From Epibacterium sp. Ofav1-8 (GTDB lineage Bacteria; Pseudomonadota; Alphaproteobacteria; Rhodobacterales; Rhodobacteraceae), in NCBI RefSeq assembly GCF_022348185.1, contig NZ_JAKRFD010000012.1, positions 62,001 to 126,000 on the forward strand: 64,000 bases of DNA, in the 5' to 3' direction. Below the pieces are notes generated by a model. The model worked only from the letters and a program-made list of their open reading frames with translations, was not told the origin of the DNA and did no database searches. Shown one piece after another: positions 23,445 through 32,975 of the stretch (within the stretch, counting starts at the first letter, position 1; each line of letters begins with the position of its first letter). The translations under genes were made by a program, and so were the position numbers.

Positions 23445-23791
23445 TGAGAACCCTTGCCTATATCATGACGATCCTCGCGGTCTTTGGTCTGGCATTCTGG
23501 GCCTACCGCGAGAATTATGCCACCCAGCAGGTGCTGAAGGAAACCCGCGCGCTGCGCAGCGAAATCGCCGCGGCGCAGGTCCGGCTCAGCGTGCTGCGCG
23601 CCGAATGGGCCTATCTGAACCGTCCCGACCGTCTGCGCGAGCTGGCGGAGCTGAACTTTGAGCGCCTCGGCCTGCTGCCGCTGCGCCCGGATCAGTTTGG
23701 CCGCGTCGATGAGGTCTCCTATCCGCCGTCGGGTCTGGTGATCGAGGAGGGCGTCGAGGTCTCCGCCTATGGCCGGGAGGGCGACCAATGA
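23444..23791 (+). CDS. ftsL: Cell division protein FtsL
   Basis: This 115-residue bitopic membrane protein has a short N-terminus, one transmembrane helix at about residues 4-22, and a periplasmic coiled coil (TQQVLKETRALRSEIAAAQVRLSVLRAEWAY, in parts) with the L-N-x-P-x-R motif (YLNRPDRLRELAEL). It forms the FtsQLB-type complex that activates FtsWI. Its place between rsmH and ftsI, with one-base and four-base overlaps, makes the assignment safe despite low conservation. Confidence 0.92.
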   Translation: MRTLAYIMTILAVFGLAFWAYRENYATQQVLKETRALRSEIAAAQVRLSVLRAEWAYLNRPDRLRELAELNFERLGLLPLRPDQFGRVDEVSYPPSGLVIEEGVEVSAYGREGDQ

Positions 23792-25572
23792 TCCGCACCC
23801 CCCTGCGTCCGCTGGCCCGTGTTCTGCCCGCCCGTGCGCGCGGCGAGAACCCGGATCTGATCGAACGCGAGAACCTCGCGCAGCGCCACCGCGACATGGA
23901 AGTCCGCGCCCGCACCCGGGCCGAGGGGCGCCTGTTGGTGCTGGCGGCCTTTTTTGTCTGCGCCTATCTGGCGATCGGTGGACGCATGGCGATCATGGCC
24001 ACCTCGGAACCTTCCGAACCCGTGGCCTCGATCGGCGGCAGCGCCATTGCCAACCAGCGCGCCGATATCGTGGACCGGGCCGGGCGCATTCTGGCGACCA
24101 ATTTCGAGACCCATTCGCTCTATGCCCAGCCGCCGCAGATGATCGACCCGATCGCTGCCGCCGACAAACTGGTGGCGATCTTCCCGGATCTGGAGCGCGA
24201 ACGCCTGGTCAAGGATTTCACCGGCAAGCGCAAGTTCCTGTGGATCAAGAAGAAAATCAGCCCCGAGCAGATGCAGGCGGTGCATGACATCGGCGATCCC
24301 GGCCTGTTGTTCGGCCCGCGCGAAATGCGGCTCTATCCCAATGGCAAGCTGGCCGCCCATGTGCTGGGTGGGGCCTCTTTCGGCAAGGAGGGCGTCAGCG
24401 CGGCCGAGGTGATCGGGGTGGCCGGGGTCGAAAAGACCTTTGATGACTATCTGCGCGATCCGGCCAATGCGGGCAAACCGCTGGAGCTCAGCCTCGATCT
24501 TTCGGTGCAGGACGCCACCGAAGAGGTGCTCTATGGCGGCATGAAGCTGATGAACGCCAAGGGCGCAACCTCGATCCTGATGGATGTGAACACCGGCGAG
24601 GTGATCTCTGTCGCGTCGCTGCCGGATTTTGATCCCAACGACCGTCCGCGCCCGCCGACCTCGGGCTTTGATCCCTCGCAGAGCCCGCTGTTCAACCGCT
24701 CGGTGCAGGGAGTCTATGAGCTGGGCTCCACCTTCAAGATCTTTGCCACCGCACAGGCGATGGAGCTGGGGCTGGTGAACCCCTCGACCGTGATCGACAT
24801 TCGCGGCCCGCTGCGCTGGGGCAAGTTCACGATCCGGGATTTCCACAACTACGGCAAGGAGTTGACGGTCTCCAAGATCATCGAGAAGTCCTCCAACATC
24901 GGCACCGCGCGACTGGCGCAGCAGATCGGCGCGGAGCGTCAGCGCAGCTTCCTGGAGGATCTGGGCATGCTGAAGCCGACGCCGTTCGAAATCGTCGAGG
25001 CCTCCGGCGGCCAGCCGCTGTTGCCGAAGAACTGGTCGGAGCTGTCGGCGATGACGATCTCTTATGGTCACGGCATTTCCACCACGCCGATGCATCTGGC
25101 GGCGGGCTATGCGGCGATCGCCAATGGCGGCCATTACGTGGCGCCGACGATCCTGAAACAGAAGACGCCGCAGCTGGGCCCCCGGGTGATGCGCGAGGAG
25201 GTGGCGAACGCCTCGCTCGACATGCTGCGCCGGGTGGTCAGCGAGGGCACCGCCTCCTTTGCCGAGGTCAAGGGCTACGAGGTGGGCGGCAAGACCGGCA
25301 CCGCCGACAAGCCCAAGCCCCGCGGCGGCTATTACGAGAACAAGGTGATCGCCACCTTTGCCGCCGTTTTCCCGGTCAGCGAGCCCAAGTATGTGCTGGT
25401 GGTGACGCTGGATGAACCGGAGGTCGTGGCCCATGGCGAGCCGCGTCGCACCGCCGGTTGGACCGCAGCGCCGGTGGCGGCGGAGATGATCGCACGTCTG
25501 GCGCCGCTGCTGGGGCTCAGACCGCAGATTGAACCTGCCCGTATCTCTGGTGTAACCCTCACCTCAAACTAA
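23788..25572 (+). CDS. ftsI: Septal peptidoglycan transpeptidase FtsI (PBP3)
   Basis: This 594-residue class B penicillin-binding protein crosslinks septal peptidoglycan. A cytoplasmic N-terminus of about 45 residues, one transmembrane helix (about 48-70) and a pedestal (IANQRADIVDRAGRILA motif) precede the transpeptidase domain. Catalytic motifs: Ser314 in STFK, Ser368-Ser369-Asn370, and Lys502-Thr503-Gly504. It overlaps ftsL by 4 bp and works with FtsW, encoded 9 kb downstream in the same cluster. Confidence 0.97.
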   Translation: MIRTPLRPLARVLPARARGENPDLIERENLAQRHRDMEVRARTRAEGRLLVLAAFFVCAYLAIGGRMAIMATSEPSEPVASIGGSAIANQRADIVDRAGRILATNFETHSLYAQPPQMIDPIAAADKLVAIFPDLERERLVKDFTGKRKFLWIKKKISPEQMQAVHDIGDPGLLFGPREMRLYPNGKLAAHVLGGASFGKEGVSAAEVIGVAGVEKTFDDYLRDPANAGKPLELSLDLSVQDATEEVLYGGMKLMNAKGATSILMDVNTGEVISVASLPDFDPNDRPRPPTSGFDPSQSPLFNRSVQGVYELGSTFKIFATAQAMELGLVNPSTVIDIRGPLRWGKFTIRDFHNYGKELTVSKIIEKSSNIGTARLAQQIGAERQRSFLEDLGMLKPTPFEIVEASGGQPLLPKNWSELSAMTISYGHGISTTPMHLAAGYAAIANGGHYVAPTILKQKTPQLGPRVMREEVANASLDMLRRVVSEGTASFAEVKGYEVGGKTGTADKPKPRGGYYENKVIATFAAVFPVSEPKYVLVVTLDEPEVVAHGEPRRTAGWTAAPVAAEMIARLAPLLGLRPQIEPARISGVTLTSN

Positions 25573-25587
25573 AGAGGTGGGGACGCC

Positions 25588-27072
25588 ATGACAGACAAAC
25601 CAGCGCTCAAGCTCAGCCAGTTGGGGCTGACCGCCCGTGGCGGCATGGATCCGGAGATCACCGGGCTGGCGGTGGACAGCCGTGAGGTGCAAAAGGGCTT
25701 TGTCTTTGCGGCCTTGCCCGGGGTTCGCGTGCATGGTGCGGAATTTGTCGCACAGGTGCTGGAGCAGGGTGCTGTGGCGGTGCTGACCGATGCCAGGGGC
25801 GCCGAGATCGCGGGCGACGCGGTCAGTGCGGCGGGTGCGGCGCTGGTGGTGACAGAAGACCCCCGGCAGGCGCTTTCGGGTGCGGCGGCGCTGTGGTTCG
25901 GCGGACAACCGCCGGTTTCGGTGGCGGTCACCGGCACCAATGGCAAGACCTCGGTCGCCACCTTCCTGCGCATGATCTGGACCGAGTTGGGCCACCAGGC
26001 GGTGAACCTCGGCACCACCGGGATCGAGGGCGCCTGGTCGCATCCGCTGGCCCATACCACGCCGGAGCCGATCACCCTGCATCGCGCCCTCGCGGCGGCG
26101 GCAGAGGCGGGGGTGACCCATGTCGCGATGGAGGCCTCCTCGCACGGGCTGGATCAGCGGCGGCTCGACGGGGTGCAGCTGATGGCGGGTGGCTTTACCA
26201 ATTTCACCCAGGATCATCTGGATTATCACGAGACCTTCGAGGCCTATTTTGCCGCCAAGGCCGGGCTGTTCCGCCGGGTGCTGTCCGAGGACGGTGTTGC
26301 CGTCATCAACATGTCCGATCCGCGTGGTGCCGAAATGCGCGCCATTGCCGCCGCGCGCGGGCAGGAGATCATCTCGGTCGGCCGCGGTCTGGGCGATATT
26401 GCGCTGATGGGGGTGCGGGTGGATGCCACCGGGCAGGACATCCGCTTCAGCTGGCATGACCGGCCCTTTACCGCGCGGCTCAATCTGATCGGGGGCTTTC
26501 AGGCGGAAAACGTGCTGGTGGCCGCCGGTCTGGCGATCGCCAGCGGCGAGGTGCCGGAGCAGGTGTTTGAAACCCTGCCGCATCTGAGCACCGTGCGGGG
26601 TCGGATGGAGCTGGCCGCGACCCGCGACAATGGCGCCACGGTCTTTGTCGATTACGCCCATACGCCCGATGCGGTCGCCACCGCGATCAAGGCGCTGCGC
26701 CCGCATGTGCTGGGCCGCCTCGTGGCCATCGTCGGGGCCGGTGGGGATCGCGACGCGACCAAACGCCCCCTGATGGGGCAGGCGGCGCATGAAAACGCCG
26801 ATGCGGTGATCGTCACCGATGACAACCCGCGCTCCGAAGACCCCGCGGCCATCCGCGCTGCCGTGATGGGCGGGGCGCCCGATGCGCTCAACGTCGGCGA
26901 CCGGGCCGAAGCGATCCTGCGCGGTGTCGACATGCTGGAGCCGGGCGACGCGCTGCTGATCTGCGGCAAGGGCCACGAGAGCGGCCAGATCATCGGCACA
27001 GATGTGCTGCCTTTTGACGACGTCGAACAGGCCAGCATGGCCGTCGCCGCGCTGGACGGGAGAATGGTATGA
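25588..27072 (+). CDS. murE: UDP-MurNAc-tripeptide synthetase (meso-diaminopimelate adding)
   Basis: This 494-residue ATP-dependent ligase adds the third amino acid of the peptidoglycan stem peptide. The P-loop GTNGKT is at residues 116-121, and the DNPR motif at 412-415 marks use of meso-diaminopimelate rather than lysine. Other Mur signatures (EASSHGLDQRRL, NFTQDHLDYH, YAHTPDA) are present. It starts 15 bp after ftsI and overlaps murF by 4 bp. Confidence 0.97.
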   Translation: MTDKPALKLSQLGLTARGGMDPEITGLAVDSREVQKGFVFAALPGVRVHGAEFVAQVLEQGAVAVLTDARGAEIAGDAVSAAGAALVVTEDPRQALSGAAALWFGGQPPVSVAVTGTNGKTSVATFLRMIWTELGHQAVNLGTTGIEGAWSHPLAHTTPEPITLHRALAAAAEAGVTHVAMEASSHGLDQRRLDGVQLMAGGFTNFTQDHLDYHETFEAYFAAKAGLFRRVLSEDGVAVINMSDPRGAEMRAIAAARGQEIISVGRGLGDIALMGVRVDATGQDIRFSWHDRPFTARLNLIGGFQAENVLVAAGLAIASGEVPEQVFETLPHLSTVRGRMELAATRDNGATVFVDYAHTPDAVATAIKALRPHVLGRLVAIVGAGGDRDATKRPLMGQAAHENADAVIVTDDNPRSEDPAAIRAAVMGGAPDALNVGDRAEAILRGVDMLEPGDALLICGKGHESGQIIGTDVLPFDDVEQASMAVAALDGRMV

Positions 27073-28460
27073 GCCTCTGGACCTCTGTAGATGCCGCTGC
27101 CGCCACCGGTGGGCGGGCCACCACCGACTGGGTGGTGGAGGGGATCTCCATCGACACCCGCAGCATCGCGCCCGGTGATCTCTTTGTGGCGCTGACGGCG
27201 GCGCGGGACGGTCATGACTTTGTGGCGCAGGCGCTGGAGAAGGGCGCGGGCGCGGCGCTGGTCTCGCGCATTCCCGACGGCGTTGCCGAGGACGCGCCGC
27301 TGTTGCTGGTCGATGACGTGCAGACCGCGCTGGAGGCTCTGGGCCGCGCCGGTCGGGCGCGCACGGCGGCAAAGGTCGTTGCCGTGACCGGATCTGTCGG
27401 CAAGACCTCGACCAAGGAAATGCTGGCGGCGATGCTGGCGCCACAGGGGCGCACCCATGCCGCCGTGGCCAGTTTCAACAACCATTGGGGCGTGCCGCTG
27501 ACGCTGGCCCGGATGCCCGCCGACACCGAATATGCGGTGATCGAGATCGGCATGAACCACCCCGGCGAGATTGCCCCGCTGGCCCGTCAGGCGCGTCCGC
27601 ATGTGGCCATGGTCACCACCGTCGCCGCCGTGCATCTTGAGGCGTTCGAGGATGTCGCCGGCATCGCCCGCGAAAAGGCCGCCATTCTTGACGGGCTGGA
27701 ACCCGGCGGGATTGCGGTGCTGAACGCCGACCTGGTTGAGAGCCCGGTGCTGGCCGCTATGGCTGACGCCAAGGGCTGCGCCACCCGATGGTTTGGCCGC
27801 AGCGCATCGGACTATACGCTCCGTGCCGCGGAGCTGGACGGCGATGTAACCCGCGCCAGCTTCGGGGTCGAGGGGCGCGAAGTCACCGCCGAGATCCAGT
27901 CGCCGGGTGCCCATTTCGCCATGAACGCCATCGGCGCGTTGGCGGCGGTGACGGCGCTGGGCGCGGATCTGGATCTGGCGCTGGCCGGGCTTGCGGGCTG
28001 GTCGCCGGTCAAGGGGCGCGGCGCGCGGTTCACGGTGGATCTGCCCGACGGGCCGGTGACGGTGCTGGATGATGCCTATAATGCCAACCCAACCTCGGTC
28101 GCCGCCGCATTGACCGTGCTGGCGGCAACGGCCGGGCAAGGGCGCCGAATCGCGGTGCTGGGCGACATGGGCGAGCTGGGACCGCAGGCCGAGGCGCTGC
28201 ATGCCGGGCTGGCCGCGTTGCCGGCGATGGAGAAGATCGACACCGTGCATTGCGTCGGCCCGCTGATGGGGGCGCTGCATGCGGCGCTGCCCGAGGCCAA
28301 GCGCGGCCTGCGGGTTGAGACCAGCCAGCAGGCGGTCGCGGCCCTGACGGGGCAGATCCGCGGCGGCGATATGGTGCTGGCCAAGGGCTCTCTCTACATG
28401 CAGATGGCGCGCGTGGTTGACGCGATCCGGGAAATCGGTCAAGGCAACGCACCTTCATGA
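27069..28460 (+). CDS. murF: UDP-MurNAc-pentapeptide synthetase
   Basis: This 463-residue ligase joins D-Ala-D-Ala to UDP-MurNAc-tripeptide, the last soluble step before the membrane. The P-loop GSVGKT is at residues 108-113, followed by [12 protein letters not shown] and [10 protein letters not shown], both specific for MurF, and DDAYNANP in the C-terminal part. The start overlaps murE (ATGA). The next gene, mraY, starts 40 bp later. Confidence 0.96.
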   Translation: MSLWTSVDAAAATGGRATTDWVVEGISIDTRSIAPGDLFVALTAARDGHDFVAQALEKGAGAALVSRIPDGVAEDAPLLLVDDVQTALEALGRAGRARTAAKVVAVTGSVGKTSTKEMLAAMLAPQGRTHAAVASFNNHWGVPLTLARMPADTEYAVIEIGMNHPGEIAPLARQARPHVAMVTTVAAVHLEAFEDVAGIAREKAAILDGLEPGGIAVLNADLVESPVLAAMADAKGCATRWFGRSASDYTLRAAELDGDVTRASFGVEGREVTAEIQSPGAHFAMNAIGALAAVTALGADLDLALAGLAGWSPVKGRGARFTVDLPDGPVTVLDDAYNANPTSVAAALTVLAATAGQGRRIAVLGDMGELGPQAEALHAGLAALPAMEKIDTVHCVGPLMGALHAALPEAKRGLRVETSQQAVAALTGQIRGGDMVLAKGSLYMQMARVVDAIREIGQGNAPS

Positions 28461-28500
28461 CTCATCAACTTGCACCACACAGAACAGGAACCGCTCTGGT

Positions 28501-29583
28501 ATGCTTTACTGGCTGACTGCCCTGTCGGACGGGGGGGACTTTTTCAACCTCTTCCGCTACATCACCTTCCGCGCGGGCGGAGCCTTTCTCACGGCGCTTG
28601 TCTTTGGCTTCATGTTCGGCAAGCCGCTGATCAACGTCCTGCGCCGCACCCAGGGCAAGGGCCAGCCGATCCGCGATGACGGGCCGGAGGCGCATCTGGC
28701 CAAGGCGGGCACCCCGACCATGGGCGGCCTGCTGATCGTGGGCGCGCTGCTGACCTCGACGCTGATGTGGGCGCGCTGGGACAATCCGTTTGTCTGGCTG
28801 GTGCTGTTTGTGACCATGGCCTTTGGCCTCATCGGGTTTGCCGACGACTATGCCAAGGTCTCCAAGCAGAACACCAAGGGCGTGCCGGGCAAGCTGCGGC
28901 TGCTGCTGGGGTTTGCCATTGCGGTGATCGCGGCGCTCTGGGCCAGCTGGAACCACCCCGGCGACCTGCAGAACCAGCTGGCGCTGCCGGTGTTCAAGGA
29001 CACGCTGGTGAACCTCGGCTTCCTTTATGTGCCGTTCTGCATCTGCGTCATTGTCGGTTCGGCCAATGCGGTGAACCTGACCGACGGGCTTGACGGGCTG
29101 GCGATCATGCCGGTGATGATTGCCGCCGGCACGCTGGGGATCATTGCCTATGCGGTAGGCCGGGTCGACTTTACCGAATATCTGGACGTGCACTATGTGC
29201 CGGGCACCGGCGAGATCCTGATTTTCACCGCCGCATTGTTCGGCGGCGGGCTCGGGTTCCTGTGGTACAACGCGCCCCCGGCGGCGGTGTTCATGGGCGA
29301 TACCGGATCCTTGGCGCTGGGCGGCGCGCTTGGGGCGATCGCCGTGGCCACCAAACACGAGCTGGTGCTGGCGATCGTCGGCGGCCTGTTCGTGGTGGAG
29401 GCGCTGTCGGTCATCGTGCAGGTGCTCTATTTCAAACGCACCGGCAAGCGGGTGTTCCTGATGGCGCCGATCCATCACCACTATGAGAAGAAAGGCTGGG
29501 CGGAGCCGACCATCGTGATCCGTTTCTGGATTATCTCGCTGATCCTGGCGATGATCGGGCTGGCAACGCTGAAGGTCCGCTGA
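28501..29583 (+). CDS. mraY: Phospho-MurNAc-pentapeptide translocase
   Basis: This 360-residue integral membrane enzyme transfers phospho-MurNAc-pentapeptide to undecaprenyl phosphate, making lipid I. About ten transmembrane helices are visible. Signature motifs are [15 protein letters not shown] with the paired aspartates, [21 protein letters not shown] and [13 protein letters not shown]. The start at 28501 gives the usual MLYWL N terminus; the frame is open further upstream into murF. Downstream is a 763-bp gap before murD, which breaks the operon. Confidence 0.97.
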   Translation: MLYWLTALSDGGDFFNLFRYITFRAGGAFLTALVFGFMFGKPLINVLRRTQGKGQPIRDDGPEAHLAKAGTPTMGGLLIVGALLTSTLMWARWDNPFVWLVLFVTMAFGLIGFADDYAKVSKQNTKGVPGKLRLLLGFAIAVIAALWASWNHPGDLQNQLALPVFKDTLVNLGFLYVPFCICVIVGSANAVNLTDGLDGLAIMPVMIAAGTLGIIAYAVGRVDFTEYLDVHYVPGTGEILIFTAALFGGGLGFLWYNAPPAAVFMGDTGSLALGGALGAIAVATKHELVLAIVGGLFVVEALSVIVQVLYFKRTGKRVFLMAPIHHHYEKKGWAEPTIVIRFWIISLILAMIGLATLKVR

Positions 29584-30346
29584 AGCCAATAGCAAGGGCA
29601 GCGCCCGACCCTGGGTGGGTGCGGAGCGCCCTCCCGTGGGGAGGGTCGGGCGCTGTCCGACCTATCGGTCGAACGGGTGATGAGGCATTTCTCCCAGCTT
29701 TGGCCACCTGCCGGTTGGAGGGACGGCTGCATTATGTCTGGCCGATAGGCCGGACAGGCCCCGACCTCCCCCATGGGAGGGGGCTTTCATCCCCACCCGA
29801 GGTCGACAGCTGTCGTTGCTCTTCTGTCGTGGGGGTCGTCATCGCAGGACCTTTGGCGCCCGGCCTGCTGGCGGGGCGCGTGTTGGGGGCACTGGTCTAT
29901 ATAGCGCCGCGTGGGAGAGATCTCGCGCGGCGTTTTTGTCAAAAGAAGGCGGCGCCGCCGGGAGGGCGGAGCATCGGCTGGCCTTTTTTAAGGGCCAGAT
30001 CCGCTGAGGTCTCGGGTGGACCCGCCCTGCACCCAATGAGGGGGGGGTCTCGGGGCGGGCCGAACTCCTGTGGTCTTTTGATGTCGCGACAGGGGGACTG
30101 TAGCGCGTCGGCATGAAGGCGGCGTGTGCAGGGCGTGCGCGGGGGCGGCAACGCGAAAGGGCAGCGCCCGACCGAGGTGGGGGCAAAGCCCCCGCCTGGG
30201 GGGCGGGCGGGGGCTGCCCGGCCTATCGTCCGGGCGAAGAGAGCACGACCTCCCCAAGGCGGGACGTGTGGGCCTCAGCCCGCTTGCATTCCCGCCGCGC
30301 TCCGGTGCAGTGTCGCGCCGAACTGAGATGTCAAAAGAGGTAAGGC
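29584..30346. repeat. 763-bp gap with three related REP-like palindromic units
   Basis: No gene is supported between mraY and murD. Three imperfect copies of a palindromic element of about 70-85 bp are present: about 29594-29675 (14-bp stem, 29599-29612 with 29642-29655), about 29737-29805 in inverted orientation, and about 30155-30228 (GGGCAGC at 30159-30165 with GCTGCCC at 30213-30219). All share a CGACC core and a (G)CCTATCG motif just outside the palindrome. The Shine-Dalgarno and promoter for murD must be near the right end. Confidence 0.6.
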
Positions 30347-31750
30347 ATGATCCCGGTACGAGGCGTTCAAGGTCAGAAGGTAGCGGTTCTGGGATTGGGC
30401 CGGTCCGGCCTCGCCACCGCGCGGGCGCTGCGCGAAGGCGGTGCGGAGGCGATCTGCTGGGACGACAACCCTGCGGCGCGCGACACCGCCGAAGGTGAGG
30501 GCTTTGCCTGTCGTGAGTTGACCAGGCAGGGGGCCTTTGACGACATCGCGGCGCTGATCGTGTCGCCGGGCATTCCGCATCTCTACCCGAAGCCAAACCC
30601 GGTGGTGCGCGCCGCGCTGATCGCCGGCGTGCCGGTGGACAATGACATCGGGCTGTTCTTCCGCTCGGTCGCCTCGGGCGAGTGGGACGAGTTCGACACC
30701 CCGCCCAAGGTGGTCGCGATCACCGGGTCGAACGGCAAATCGACCACGGTGGCGCTGTTGCATCATATCCTCGAACATGTGGGCCGCGACAGCCAGATGG
30801 CGGGCAATATCGGCCGCGGGGTGCTGGACATCGACCCGCCGCGCGATGGCGGCGTGGTGGTGCTGGAGCTGTCGTCCTACCAGACCGATCTGGCCCGGGC
30901 GCTGACGCCGGATGTGGCGGTGTTCACCAATCTGACGCCGGATCATCTGGACCGCCACGCCGGCATGGGCGGCTATTTTGCGGCCAAGCGGCGGCTGTTT
31001 GCCGAAGGCGGGCCGGATCGCGCGGTGATCGGCGTCGACGAGGACGAGGGCCTGTTCCTGGCCGGCCAGCTGAGCGAGGGCAATGGTGACGACCGGGTCA
31101 TTCGCGTATCCTCGGGGCAGAAGCTGACGGGCGGCGCGGGCTGGACGGTCTTTGCCCGCAAGGGGTTCCTGTCGGAGTATCGCAAGGGGCGCCAGGCGGG
31201 GTCGATCGACCTGCGCGACATTCCCGGTCTGCCCGGCGCCCACAACCATCAGAACGCCTGCGCGGCCTATGCGGCGGCGCGCACCCTGGGCCTGGCGCCG
31301 CGGGTGATCGAGGCGGCGATGCGGACCTATCCCGGATTGCCACACCGCAGTCAGCGCGTGGCCGAGGTGGATGGCGTGTCCTACGTGAACGACAGCAAGG
31401 CCACCAATGTCGACAGCGCGGTCAAGGCGCTGAGCGCCTTCAGAAAGATCCGCTGGATCTGCGGCGGGCTGGAAAAGGAAGGCGGGCTGGAGGGCCTCAA
31501 AGGTGCGACCGGCGAGGTGGTCAAAGCCTATGTGATCGGCCGCGAGGCGGCGCAGTTCGCCATGCAACTGGATGTGGAGGCCGAGGTCTGCACCACCATG
31601 GCACAGGCGGTGGCGCAGGCGAGTGCGGAGGCCGAGGCGGGCGAAACCGTGCTGCTGGCCCCGGCGGCGGCGAGTTTCGACCAATACGACAGTTTCGAGA
31701 AACGCGGCGAGGATTTCATCGCCGAAGTCACGGCCCGATTGCAGCTCTGA
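30347..31750 (+). CDS. murD: UDP-MurNAc-L-alanine:D-glutamate ligase
   Basis: This 467-residue cytoplasmic ligase adds D-glutamate to UDP-MurNAc-L-Ala. The N-terminal Rossmann-like domain ([15 protein letters not shown]) is followed by the P-loop GSNGKST at 127-133, then ELSSYQTD and [10 protein letters not shown], both typical of MurD, and [11 protein letters not shown] in the third domain. AGAGG precedes the ATG. It is followed by three minus or divergent genes unrelated to cell-wall synthesis, so it seems to be transcribed alone. Confidence 0.96.
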   Translation: MIPVRGVQGQKVAVLGLGRSGLATARALREGGAEAICWDDNPAARDTAEGEGFACRELTRQGAFDDIAALIVSPGIPHLYPKPNPVVRAALIAGVPVDNDIGLFFRSVASGEWDEFDTPPKVVAITGSNGKSTTVALLHHILEHVGRDSQMAGNIGRGVLDIDPPRDGGVVVLELSSYQTDLARALTPDVAVFTNLTPDHLDRHAGMGGYFAAKRRLFAEGGPDRAVIGVDEDEGLFLAGQLSEGNGDDRVIRVSSGQKLTGGAGWTVFARKGFLSEYRKGRQAGSIDLRDIPGLPGAHNHQNACAAYAAARTLGLAPRVIEAAMRTYPGLPHRSQRVAEVDGVSYVNDSKATNVDSAVKALSAFRKIRWICGGLEKEGGLEGLKGATGEVVKAYVIGREAAQFAMQLDVEAEVCTTMAQAVAQASAEAEAGETVLLAPAAASFDQYDSFEKRGEDFIAEVTARLQL

Positions 31751-31787
31751 GGTCTGAGGCTGCCCGGACCTTCTGTCGCGGCCTTGG

Positions 31788-31949
31788 TTATAGCCCGAGG
31801 TCGCGCAGCATGTGGTCGGACATATGCGACAGCTCACGGCGGGCCTGGCTGTGCAGGGCGTGCTGACCCGGGCCGCGTTTCTGCGTGGGGCGGGTAAAAA
31901 CCCTGCTGATGGCGGGCCAAAGGCTCAGCTGTGCGATCATGGTGGTCAT
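31788..31949 (-). CDS. DUF1127-type small protein
   Basis: A 53-residue basic protein ending in RRELSHMSDHMLRDLGL, the core of the DUF1127 (YjiS) motif, with no tail after the final GL. AAGGAAG lies 6 nt before the ATG. DUF1127 proteins are small RNA-binding or stress-related proteins. Unlike the copy at 18288-18506, no CCTCCTCCC hairpins follow. It is divergent from the LysR-type gene (93 bp) and may be controlled by it. Confidence 0.75.
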   Translation of the reverse strand: MTTMIAQLSLWPAISRVFTRPTQKRGPGQHALHSQARRELSHMSDHMLRDLGL

Positions 31950-32041
31950 GGCAGTCTTCCTTGCGTGATGTCGTGTAGATGTGCGCTTTGCAGCGGCAAA
32001 TGACCAATTGAAACTCAAGGGGCGTGGTATAAGCTGGCTTT

Positions 32042-32938
32042 ATGGATAAGGCGAAATCCCCCCTGCCACCCCTGCCTGCGGTGCGCGCCTTTGAGGCGGC
32101 GGCCCGGTTGGGCAGTTTCAGCCGCGCCGCGGAAGAGCTTGCGATGACGCAGGCGGCGGTCAGCTATCAGATCAAGCTGCTTGAGGATCGCGCCGGTCAG
32201 CCCCTGTTTCGGCGCCTGCCGCGCGGGGTGGTGCCGACAGCGGCGGGCAAGGCGCTGCAGCTGCAGGTTGGTGAGGCGCTGGACATGGTGCGTCGCGGCT
32301 GGGCCGAGGTGCGCGGCGGTGGGCAGGAGCTGGTGATCAGCGCCATTGCCAGTTTCGCGGCCTTCATTCTGGGTCCGCGACTGGGGCTGTTTCAGGTCGC
32401 CCATCCCGGCATCACCACGCGGGTCGAGGTCAATCACCGCTACGTCGATCTGGAGGCAGGCGAGGCCAGCGTGGCCATTCGTGTCGGACATGGCAGCTGG
32501 CCCGGGTTGGCGGCGGACCTGCTGTTTCGCTCCAGCTATACGCCGCTCCTGACCCCGGCCCTGATGGAGGCCCATGGCCCGATCACGCAGCCCGAAGATC
32601 TGCTGCGGGTGCCCTTGGTGGATGCGGGAGATCCGGCCTGGGAAATGTGGTTCCGGGCGGCCGGTGTTGACTATGTTCCACAGGCAGACCTGCACAGCCT
32701 GGGCACTCAGGTGCTGGAGGTGCAGGCGGCCTTGGCAGGGCATGGCGCCTGTCTGCTGACCCCGGCCTATGCCAGCGGCATGATCGCCAGCGGCGCGTTG
32801 GTGCAGCCGTTTGATCAGGTGACGGAGGATGACATCTCGGTGTGGCTGGTCTACCCGGAAGCGCGTCGCGCGGACCCTGCGGTTGCCGCCTTTCGCAACT
32901 GGCTGCTGGCCGAGGTTGCGGATTTCGACAGCACCTGA
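32042..32938 (+). CDS. LysR-type transcriptional regulator (GcvA-like)
   Basis: This 298-residue protein has an N-terminal winged helix-turn-helix (LPPLPAVRAFEAAARLGSF, then AAEELAMTQAAVSYQIKLLE, in parts) and a C-terminal periplasmic-binding-protein-like effector domain with the GcvA-type pattern VNHRYVDLEAGEASVAIRVGHG. The effector is unknown. It is divergent from a DUF1127 gene, its most likely target after itself, and convergent with the flavoprotein gene. It sits inside the dcw cluster without an obvious link to cell division. Confidence 0.92.
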   Translation: MDKAKSPLPPLPAVRAFEAAARLGSFSRAAEELAMTQAAVSYQIKLLEDRAGQPLFRRLPRGVVPTAAGKALQLQVGEALDMVRRGWAEVRGGGQELVISAIASFAAFILGPRLGLFQVAHPGITTRVEVNHRYVDLEAGEASVAIRVGHGSWPGLAADLLFRSSYTPLLTPALMEAHGPITQPEDLLRVPLVDAGDPAWEMWFRAAGVDYVPQADLHSLGTQVLEVQAALAGHGACLLTPAYASGMIASGALVQPFDQVTEDDISVWLVYPEARRADPAVAAFRNWLLAEVADFDST

Positions 32939-32975
32939 GGCGGGCTGGATCGCAGTGCCGGTGTCAGGGCGCGTA

